In this document: one piece after another, positions 1-5,713 of the stretch
Layout of the letters: every line of letters begins with the position of its first letter
Position numbering within the stretch: position 1 is the stretch's first letter
Assembly (NCBI GenBank): GCA_964438715.1
Contig: CAYTLQ010000037.1
Coordinates: forward strand, 1-10,013
DNA: 10,013 nucleotides
Origin: CAYTLQ01 sp964438715
Lineage (GTDB): Bacteria; Bacteroidota; Ignavibacteria; Ignavibacteriales; Ignavibacteriaceae
Direction of reading: 5' to 3'
Program-made: the position numbers and the translations under genes
Notes under the pieces: generated by a model
What the model saw: only the letters and a program-made list of their open reading frames with translations
Database searches by the model: none
What the model was told of the DNA's origin: nothing

Positions 1-1025
1 GAACAAATGCTTTAATGCACGATAAAAGTATTGCGGTAATTCTTGCAACCGGCTCTACGCCAATGGTAAAAGCCGCCTATAGTTCAGGAAAACCGGCATA
101 CGGTGTTGGCTCAGGCAATGTCCCTGCATTTATTGAGAAGTCAGCAAATTACCGTAAAGCTGTTGCTGATATTCTTTACGGTACAACATTCGATAACGGA
201 ACTTTATGCTCTTCGGAGCAGGCAATGATTGTTGACCGCCCGATACGAGAGAAGGTAATTGCAGAAACTAAAGCTCTGGGCGGCTATTTTGTTTCTGAAG
301 ATGAAAAAACAAAACTTGGCAGAATCATTCTTAAAGATGGCAGAATCAATCCGGATATAGTTGGGAAACCTGCTGTATGGATTGCAAATGAAGCCGGATT
401 CAGCGTACCTGAAAATACCCGTGTATTGCTTGCAGAATGTACCGAGGTAGGAAAACACGAGCCTTTATCGGTAGAAAAGCTTTCCCCTATTCTCGCATTC
501 TATACTGTTGACGGTTGGCTGGAAGGATGCCATAAGTGTATTGACCTTCTGCAATTCGGCGGTATCGGGCATACTATGGTAATACATTCGAATGATATGG
601 ATATAATAATGAAATTTGCTTTGGAGAAGCCGGCGTTTCGCATTCTGGTAAATACGGTTTCATCTGTTGGTGCAGTCGGTTATACTACTGCCCTTACACC
701 ATCTCTAACTTTAGGACCCGGTACATGGGGCGGCTCTATCGTTTCAGAAAATGTATCAGCAAAACATCTTATGAATATTAAATTTCTTGCATTTGAAACT
801 AATCCCATCAACAGCGGAAGTACCGTAGCAACAGTTATTGAACAACAAACCGGCGGAAGTTTTCTTAAAGATATCGAAGAGCGTCTTAGGGCCAGGGCGG
901 GAAATCTTCCACTACAGCAAAGTTATGTTACTTCAGGTAAACCTGAAAAAAAACGCGATACGATTTATGGTTCAGGAATAAGTGAGGAAGAGATCAACAG
1001 GATAATTAAAGAATTTAAGTTCTGA
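1..1025 (+). CDS. CoA-acylating aldehyde dehydrogenase (EutE/PduP/AdhE-N type), 5' end missing
   Basis: This enzyme oxidises an aldehyde to the acyl-CoA using NAD+ and CoA, or runs in reverse. The frame is open to the window edge (T-N-A-L before the Met at 15). AdhE-type enzymes have the matching stretch 'LMH...ILATG' in mid-protein, so Met15 is internal and roughly 170-180 residues lie upstream. Numbering from that Met, 'ATGSTPMVKAA' (11-21) and 'GVGSGN' (30-35) belong to the nucleotide-binding domain. The catalytic cysteine is C65 in 'GTLCSSEQ', matching AdhE 'GVICASEQ'. 'EKLSPILAFY', 'FGGIGHT', 'PSLTLGPGTWGGS' and 'SENVSAKHLMN' are typical of the acylating subgroup. No alcohol dehydrogenase domain follows, so it is not AdhE. 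Residues about 303-320 form a polar linker, and 321-336 an amphipathic helix resembling a microcompartment targeting peptide. The substrate (acetaldehyde, propionaldehyde, lactaldehyde or sulfoacetaldehyde) cannot be decided from what is visible. Confidence 0.92.
   Translation, partial: TNALMHDKSIAVILATGSTPMVKAAYSSGKPAYGVGSGNVPAFIEKSANYRKAVADILYGTTFDNGTLCSSEQAMIVDRPIREKVIAETKALGGYFVSEDEKTKLGRIILKDGRINPDIVGKPAVWIANEAGFSVPENTRVLLAECTEVGKHEPLSVEKLSPILAFYTVDGWLEGCHKCIDLLQFGGIGHTMVIHSNDMDIIMKFALEKPAFRILVNTVSSVGAVGYTTALTPSLTLGPGTWGGSIVSENVSAKHLMNIKFLAFETNPINSGSTVATVIEQQTGGSFLKDIEERLRARAGNLPLQQSYVTSGKPEKKRDTIYGSGISEEEINRIIKEFKF
975..1022 (+). other. C-terminal encapsulation-peptide-like helix of the aldehyde dehydrogenase
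   Basis: The last 16 residues, GISEEEINRIIKEFKF, follow a charged linker rich in G, K, E and S. Hydrophobic residues (I, I, I, I, F, F) are spaced to fall on one face of a helix. Known encapsulation peptides on microcompartment cargo, such as the PduP N-terminal 'ELETLIRTIL' type, have the same pattern. The assignment rests on pattern only; no shell genes are visible in the window. Confidence 0.5.
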
Positions 1026-1044
1026 TTCAACGAATTTTATCTGC

Positions 1045-1090
1045 GCCCTGTTTTGAATTCGGTTATCCAAATTCTATCAGGGCTTTTTTA
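1045..1090 (+). terminator. Rho-independent terminator after the aldehyde dehydrogenase gene
   Basis: GCCCTG (1045-1050) pairs with CAGGGC (1078-1083). An inner GAATT/AATTC stem (1055-1059 with 1070-1074) closes a 10-nt loop. Six T follow at 1084-1089. It begins 20 nt after the stop codon and probably ends the upstream operon, which would put the following transporter in its own transcription unit. Confidence 0.82.
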
Positions 1091-1150
1091 TAACCACGGA
1101 TGTAACTCACTCATTAAATATTTCAGAATATTCATTTCACGATAACATAA

Positions 1151-1924
1151 ATGGAAATATTGGTAATCTGTATTGTTTCTCTCCTCGCATCCGGATTAAC
1201 ATTCTTCTCGGGATTTGGATTAGGAACCATACTTGTACCTGCCTTTGGATTATTCTTTCCTATTGAACTTGCTGTTGCACTTTCGGCGGTTGTTCATTTC
1301 CTCAACAATATATTCAAACTTATTATTATCGGAAAAAATTTCCGTAAAGATATTATCCTTTCGTTTGGCATCCCGTCTTTTTTCGCATCTTTTGCAGGCG
1401 CTTTTTTGCTTGGCTATCTTGCAAAAATTCCTGTTCTGGCATCCTACACACTGGCAGGTCACACTTTTTTTATTGAAGTAGTAAAACTTGTTATTGCACT
1501 GATTATTATCATTTTTGTCTTCATCGAGATTTCTCCCGATTCAGATTTCTTGCAGTTAAAGGGACGCCACCTTTTTACCGGTGGAATTATCAGCGGTTTT
1601 TTTGGCGGACTTAGCGGTAATCAGGGTGCGCTTCGGACTGCATTTCTTTCCAAAGCTGGCTTAAACAAAACGGAATTTATTGCCAGTGGTGTTGTTATTG
1701 CCTGCATGGTAGATACAGCCCGTCTGGCAACATATTACAATATGATGAGAAACCAATTAATGCCGGAAGATATTATGATTATCCTGCCGGCAACACTTTC
1801 AGCATTTACCGGTGCATACATGGGGAACAAACTATTAAAGAAAATGACATTGGATTTTTTTCAGAAAGCTGTTGCGTCATTCTTGTTTACCTTCGCAATT
1901 CTTCTTGGAAGTGGAATAATTTAA
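1151..1924 (+). CDS. TSUP (TauE/SafE-type) membrane transporter
   Basis: This is a very hydrophobic 257-residue protein of the TSUP family (TauE/SafE, formerly DUF81), a normal length for that family. Members sit in the inner membrane and export small anions, often sulfite, sulfoacetate or other organosulfur compounds. About eight membrane segments can be picked out, roughly at 2-20, 25-44, 45-61, 68-90, 108-126, 140-158, 173-196 and 206-256, the last probably being two. The family's two glycine-rich halves are visible as 'SGFGLGTILVPAFGLFFP' (20-37) and 'SGFFGGLSGNQGALRT' (148-163). The ATG at 1151 gives a start directly followed by the first membrane segment. No good Shine-Dalgarno precedes it, which is common in Bacteroidota-like genomes. 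A terminator separates it from the upstream gene. Family is sure; substrate is unknown. Confidence 0.85.
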   Translation: MEILVICIVSLLASGLTFFSGFGLGTILVPAFGLFFPIELAVALSAVVHFLNNIFKLIIIGKNFRKDIILSFGIPSFFASFAGAFLLGYLAKIPVLASYTLAGHTFFIEVVKLVIALIIIIFVFIEISPDSDFLQLKGRHLFTGGIISGFFGGLSGNQGALRTAFLSKAGLNKTEFIASGVVIACMVDTARLATYYNMMRNQLMPEDIMIILPATLSAFTGAYMGNKLLKKMTLDFFQKAVASFLFTFAILLGSGII

Positions 1925-2027
1925 TTGTTTTGAGGGCAGTAGTTATTTTAAGTTCTTACCGGGTGTTTTCCGTTATATTATTTCATCGGTAATTTTAGTA
2001 TTTTTCTTTTCACATTAAACCCTCTGT

Positions 2028-2033
2028 AAAGGA
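2028..2033 (+). promoter_or_regulatory. Shine-Dalgarno-like site for the lipoprotein gene
   Basis: AAAGGA lies 4 nt before the ATG at 2038. It supports that start, which also places the signal peptide at the very N-terminus. Confidence 0.5.
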
Positions 2034-2037
2034 TGCC

Positions 2038-2472
2038 ATGAAGCGTGTGTTATTTTTGTTTTTAGGATTAAGTATAATTATTGCCGGGTGTTGTTCATCT
2101 GCCTCCTGCCAAAAGACCACATCAGGAAACTCAACAACTGTTATCTCCTCGCCTACAACCGTCGGGAAAAATAAGTCGGTTGTTACCGCTACAATAGTAG
2201 AGCGCTTCAGTTCTGCTTCCGGCGAATATGTATTGAAACTTAAAATTGATACAGTATCCGAAAATGATGCTTATCCCTCTCTCGCCCGTCCCGGTGAAAT
2301 TTATACTGCTCTGCCCGCATTTATTTACCAAAATGATGGACAGAAGGAACCAAATGAACGAAATACCCGTCTCGAAAAACTTGGTACATTACAGAACGGA
2401 GCATCCGTATCATTAACCTTGTATTTCGAATCGAATAAAGGCTGGTTTATTGAAGATTATAATAATAATTAG
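2038..2472 (+). CDS. Small predicted lipoprotein of unknown function
   Basis: This is a 144-residue protein. Its signal peptide (MKR, then a hydrophobic stretch 4-16) ends in a lipobox-like I-A-G-C with the lipidated cysteine at C18. It should therefore be anchored in the inner or outer membrane facing the periplasm or the surface. A Ser/Thr-rich low-complexity stretch (about 20-45) follows. The remaining region (about 48-140) alternates hydrophobic and polar residues, as in 'GEYVLKLKIDTV', 'VSLTLYFES' and 'KGWFIEDY', and is probably a small beta-sandwich or barrel. I do not recognise a family. The stop is 6 nt before the start of the large T9SS-secreted protein, and no terminator lies between them, so the two genes are probably co-transcribed. 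Secretion class is likely; function is unknown. Confidence 0.8.
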   Translation: MKRVLFLFLGLSIIIAGCCSSASCQKTTSGNSTTVISSPTTVGKNKSVVTATIVERFSSASGEYVLKLKIDTVSENDAYPSLARPGEIYTALPAFIYQNDGQKEPNERNTRLEKLGTLQNGASVSLTLYFESNKGWFIEDYNNN

Positions 2473-2474
2473 GA
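2471..2474 (+). promoter_or_regulatory. Shine-Dalgarno-like site overlapping the lipoprotein stop codon
   Basis: AGGA overlaps the TAG stop (2470-2472) of the lipoprotein gene. It lies 4 nt before the ATG at 2479 and 7 nt before the second ATG at 2482. The spacing slightly favours 2482, which would remove one Met. The arrangement suggests translational coupling. Confidence 0.5.
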
Positions 2475-2478
2475 ATGT

Positions 2479-5400
2479 ATGATGAAAAAGTTACAGATAT
2501 TTTTTGCTTTACTCTCATTTTGTGCAGGATATTTTTTCCTCAATATAAGTGAAGATAATTCTCAGAAAGTTTACACATCCGACTATCTGATAAAATCTCT
2601 TAAAGAATATAAAAAGCAACAGAGTCAGCCAAGGCCTGGTTTTCCGGGGGAGGCGATGAAATGGTATTATGAGCAGAGAGCTTACCCGCTTGGGTACATT
2701 CCCGAAGGGTGGCGGGAAACAGCGCTCGAACATATTACCAAACAAAACAAAAAAAATATTTCTACTGATGCTCTCAGCTTTACACCGCTTGGACCCGGAA
2801 ATATTGGCGGTCGGATCCGCAGTATTCTTGTTGATCCGAATAATCCCAACATAATTTATATCGGCGCAGTTGCCGGCGGCGTCTGGAAATCAACTAATGG
2901 CGGTACTTCATGGACTGCACTGAAAGATAACATGGAAAACCTTGCTGTTTGTTCTATGGTTATGGATCCCACCAATTCGAATATTATTTATGCAGGCACC
3001 GGTGAAGGATATTTTAACCTTGATGCTTTACGAGGTGCAGGTATCTTCAAAACAACTAATGGCGGCAGTACATGGACTCAACTGTCATCCACAATAAATT
3101 CTAACTTTTATTATGTTAATAGACTTGCCTTCGACGCCTCTACAAATACCTTATGGGCAGCTACAAGAAAAGGGCTTTTCAAATCAACAAATGGTGGAAG
3201 TTCTTTCAGTGGCGTTCTAACCGGTACAGGAGGTAGTGATGTAGATTGTACAGATCTCGAAATTGCTCAATCTAGTCCGACAACAATTTATGCCGCATTC
3301 GGTTTATTTTCAACATCAGCTCTTTATGTTTCAACAAATGGCGGAACAACCTTTACGCAAAGCCTAAGCCAGAGTGGTCACGGTCGTATGGAAGTTGCTG
3401 TTTCAGCATCTAACCCGGCAGTTGCTTATGCCTCACTAATGGATCTTTCCACCTATGGAACAGGAATAATGGCAAAAACAACCGATGGCGGTGCAAACTG
3501 GTTCTCAATAACTGTTCCGGGCCCAAGTTATTCCGGCGCTGATACCTATACCGGTCAGCAAGCCTGGTACGATAATATTCTCGCTGTTGACCCATCGAAC
3601 CCGAACATTGTATATGCCGGTGGTATTGATTTCTGGAAATCAACCAATGGCGGCAACAACTGGACGCAGTTATCCAATTGGTATCAGGAATCAGGCGCTC
3701 CACCTTATATGCATGCCGATATGCACGCTGTTGCCTTTCATCCGAATAATACAAATACTTTTTTCGTTGGCAACGATGGTGGTATTTACAAATCATCCAA
3801 TGGAGGATCCTCCTGGACCTCGCTTAACAATGGTCTTGCAATAACACAATTCTATTATGGTGCAGTGCATCCTTCAACATCATCATATTACGGCGGTTGT
3901 CAGGATAACGGTACTATTAAAACTACCGGAAGTTCTTCCTGGTTTGAAATTTTTGGCGGTGATGGCGGTGCAACCGAGGTTGATTTTTCAACACCAAATA
4001 ATGTCTATGTAGAGTATGTGAACTTCTGCTTCTTCAAATCTACCGATGGCGGCGCAAGCTTTTTTAAGGCTATGAACGGAATACCAACCGGTCCGAATCT
4101 TTACGATGGCACGACCGACAGGACACAGTTTATTACGCCATTTATTATGGATCCTAATAATTCAAGTACTCTTCTCGGCGGTACATACCGAATCTGGCGT
4201 ACTACAAATAAAGCTGTGAGCTGGTCAGCAATCAGCAGTGATTTAACCGGCGACGGATCCGGTACATCAGGTAACACTATATCGGCAATTGCTGTTGCAA
4301 AGGGAAATTCTAATGTTATCTATGCCGGTACAACCAATGGAAGGCTTCATGTAACAACTAACGGCGGTACTGCCTGGAACGCACGATTCACAGGTCTTCC
4401 AACAGCTACCTTAACTCGTATTGCTGTTAAACCTACCGATCCTGCTACTGCTTATGTAACATTTTCGGGATTTTTATCGGGACAAAAAGTATATCGCACG
4501 ACAAATTATGGCTCAACTTGGTCAAACATTACTTCTAACCTTCCCAATATTCCTGTGAACTGTATTTTTATTAATCCGGGTAATGAACAAAATATTTATG
4601 TCGGTACCGATTTGGGTGTTTTCTCAAGTTCTGACAATGGTGGAACATGGGTTCAGGAAAATAATGGAATACCTAATGTTGCAATCGCCGATTTTGATTA
4701 CAGGAGTTCCGATAATACTCTCTTTGTTTCTACACACGGACGCGGAATGTTTTCGGCAGTGCTTTCCGGAGGCGGCGGTGGCGGCAATATTCAGGTAATA
4801 GGGTACGACGACGGAACACCTACAAATGGGTATTATTGGCCGGGCGCGGGACAAGGGTCGGCAAACAGAATTACTCCTACAGTCAGTAGCGCTCAGGTCA
4901 TTTCAATGAGTATTTATTTTACTGCTGTCAGTCAGGGTACTGCAAGTTTTATTCCCATTATATTACAAAATTCATCCGGCACACCGGGTAATCCATTTGT
5001 TACGCTTCCTAATACCACAGCCTCTAATGTCCCCGGCTGGAATGATATTGACCTTACACCTTATACCATCACCGTTAATGATGATTTCTATGTAGGCTTA
5101 AAATATGACGGTTTTAACCGCCCGATGTTCGGTGCTGACCCGGCTAATAACGGCAGAGCGTGGGATTATGATGGAAACAGTTGGTCAGCCTGGAGCGGTA
5201 CTTATTTTATGAGAGCCACTATTCAGACCGGTACAACCGATGTAACTATTGAAACAGCTATACCGGAGAAGTTTTCTCTTTCTGCCAATTACCCGAATCC
5301 TTTTAATCCTTCAACAACATTCAGGTATGCTCTCCCTAACGGAGAAAATGTAAAAATTATCATTTATGATATACAAGGCAGGCAGGTTGCGGAACTTGTG

Positions 5401-5544
5401 AATAATTATCAGGCTCCCGGTACTTATACGGTGCGGTGGAATGGAAAAGATGATAATGGTAATCCTGTCTCAAGTGGAACATACATATACTCTATTCAGG
5501 CAGGTAAATATCGTGAAAGTAAAAAGATGCTCCTGATGAAATAA
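2479..5544 (+). CDS. Secreted BNR/sortilin-like beta-propeller protein with T9SS type A sorting domain
   Basis: This is a 1021-residue exported protein. Residues 1-21 are a Sec signal peptide (KK, then a hydrophobic core). Residues about 25-95 are a charged pro-region with 'WYYEQRAYPLGYIP'. Residues about 100-760 form a beta-propeller region with Asp-box/BNR motifs of the S-T-N-G-G-x-x-W type, starting after 'LGPGNIGGRIRSI'. A polyglycine linker (764-769) precedes a beta-sandwich domain (about 770-916) ending 'YFMRATI'. Residues about 931-1021 are the T9SS type A sorting domain: 'NYPNPFNPSTT', an Ig-like core with 'GTYTVRWNGKDDNGN', and 'GTYIYSI' before a basic end (KYRESKKMLLMK). T9SS substrates lose this domain on export and are released or attached to the cell surface. 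Similar propellers occur in glycosidases (GH74-like), sialidases and sortilins, but no catalytic signature is clear, so binding or structural roles are equally possible. It follows a lipoprotein gene by 6 nt. Domain assignment is firm; function is unknown. Confidence 0.9.
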   Translation: MMKKLQIFFALLSFCAGYFFLNISEDNSQKVYTSDYLIKSLKEYKKQQSQPRPGFPGEAMKWYYEQRAYPLGYIPEGWRETALEHITKQNKKNISTDALSFTPLGPGNIGGRIRSILVDPNNPNIIYIGAVAGGVWKSTNGGTSWTALKDNMENLAVCSMVMDPTNSNIIYAGTGEGYFNLDALRGAGIFKTTNGGSTWTQLSSTINSNFYYVNRLAFDASTNTLWAATRKGLFKSTNGGSSFSGVLTGTGGSDVDCTDLEIAQSSPTTIYAAFGLFSTSALYVSTNGGTTFTQSLSQSGHGRMEVAVSASNPAVAYASLMDLSTYGTGIMAKTTDGGANWFSITVPGPSYSGADTYTGQQAWYDNILAVDPSNPNIVYAGGIDFWKSTNGGNNWTQLSNWYQESGAPPYMHADMHAVAFHPNNTNTFFVGNDGGIYKSSNGGSSWTSLNNGLAITQFYYGAVHPSTSSYYGGCQDNGTIKTTGSSSWFEIFGGDGGATEVDFSTPNNVYVEYVNFCFFKSTDGGASFFKAMNGIPTGPNLYDGTTDRTQFITPFIMDPNNSSTLLGGTYRIWRTTNKAVSWSAISSDLTGDGSGTSGNTISAIAVAKGNSNVIYAGTTNGRLHVTTNGGTAWNARFTGLPTATLTRIAVKPTDPATAYVTFSGFLSGQKVYRTTNYGSTWSNITSNLPNIPVNCIFINPGNEQNIYVGTDLGVFSSSDNGGTWVQENNGIPNVAIADFDYRSSDNTLFVSTHGRGMFSAVLSGGGGGGNIQVIGYDDGTPTNGYYWPGAGQGSANRITPTVSSAQVISMSIYFTAVSQGTASFIPIILQNSSGTPGNPFVTLPNTTASNVPGWNDIDLTPYTITVNDDFYVGLKYDGFNRPMFGADPANNGRAWDYDGNSWSAWSGTYFMRATIQTGTTDVTIETAIPEKFSLSANYPNPFNPSTTFRYALPNGENVKIIIYDIQGRQVAELVNNYQAPGTYTVRWNGKDDNGNPVSSGTYIYSIQAGKYRESKKMLLMK
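2890..4650 (+). repeat. Array of Asp-box (BNR) repeats within the propeller protein
   Basis: Clear Asp-box motifs start at residues 138, 192, 236, 285, 334, 388, 439, 521, 626, 674 and 717, with degenerate copies near 482 (TTGSSSW) and 575 (TTNKAVSW). Spacing is about 43-54 residues, with wider gaps where the degenerate copies fall. The total of 13 would fit two six- or seven-bladed propellers or one larger one. The repeat is visible at DNA level as recurring 'tcaacaaatggcgg'-like stretches. Confidence 0.85.
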
Positions 5545-5571
5545 AAAGATGCTCCTGATGAAATAAAAAGA
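5520..5571 (+). repeat. Perfect 22-bp tandem duplication across the stop codon, plus partial third copy
   Basis: The 22-bp unit at 5521-5542 is repeated exactly at 5543-5564, and the first 7 bases recur at 5565-5571. The TAA stop (5542-5544) spans the junction of copies one and two. The protein end is therefore unchanged, and the second copy is non-coding in the normal reading. Because 22 is not a multiple of three, copy two falls in another frame. Confidence 0.95.
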
Positions 5572-5599
5572 ATCACCTGACTTAGGTATTTACATTATT

Positions 5600-5650
5600 A
5601 ACCCTGAAGAAAAATGAACTGCAATTGCAATCGTTCTCTTCAGGGTTTTT
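5600..5650 (+). terminator. Strong rho-independent terminator after the T9SS propeller gene
   Basis: An 11-bp perfect stem (5600-5610, AACCCTGAAGA, with 5637-5647, TCTTCAGGGTT) is followed by T5 at 5646-5650, overlapping the stem base, then C and TTT. It sits between convergent genes. On the - strand the sequence after the hairpin (TAATAATG) is less T-rich, so it may end carAB transcription only weakly. Confidence 0.88.
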
Positions 5651-5713
5651 CTTTATTCTCAAAGGATTTGTGACTCCCCCGAAATATCCGGCTCTGAATC
5701 TCAGATAATTCGT

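Noticed and set aside
15..17. ATG at 15 as the true start of the aldehyde dehydrogenase
   Set aside because: The frame is open to the window edge, and the sequence around it matches the middle of AdhE-type enzymes. Nearly the whole first half of the NAD-binding domain would be missing.
1956..1996. TTACCG...CGGTAA hairpin followed by TTTT after the TSUP gene, as a terminator
   Set aside because: The stem is only 6 bp with a loop of about 25 nt and a short T run. It is too weak to call, although some terminator between 1924 and 2038 would make sense.
2515..2535. Second lipobox near 'LLSFCAG' in the propeller protein's signal peptide
   Set aside because: Phe at position -1 relative to Cys does not fit a lipobox. 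The protein carries a T9SS sorting domain and is better explained as a Sec-exported substrate.
3410..3796. 128-residue open frame on the - strand inside the propeller gene
   Set aside because: It is rich in His, Arg and Tyr from reading the repeat-encoding DNA backwards, and it has no ribosome site or family features. It is a shadow of the real gene.
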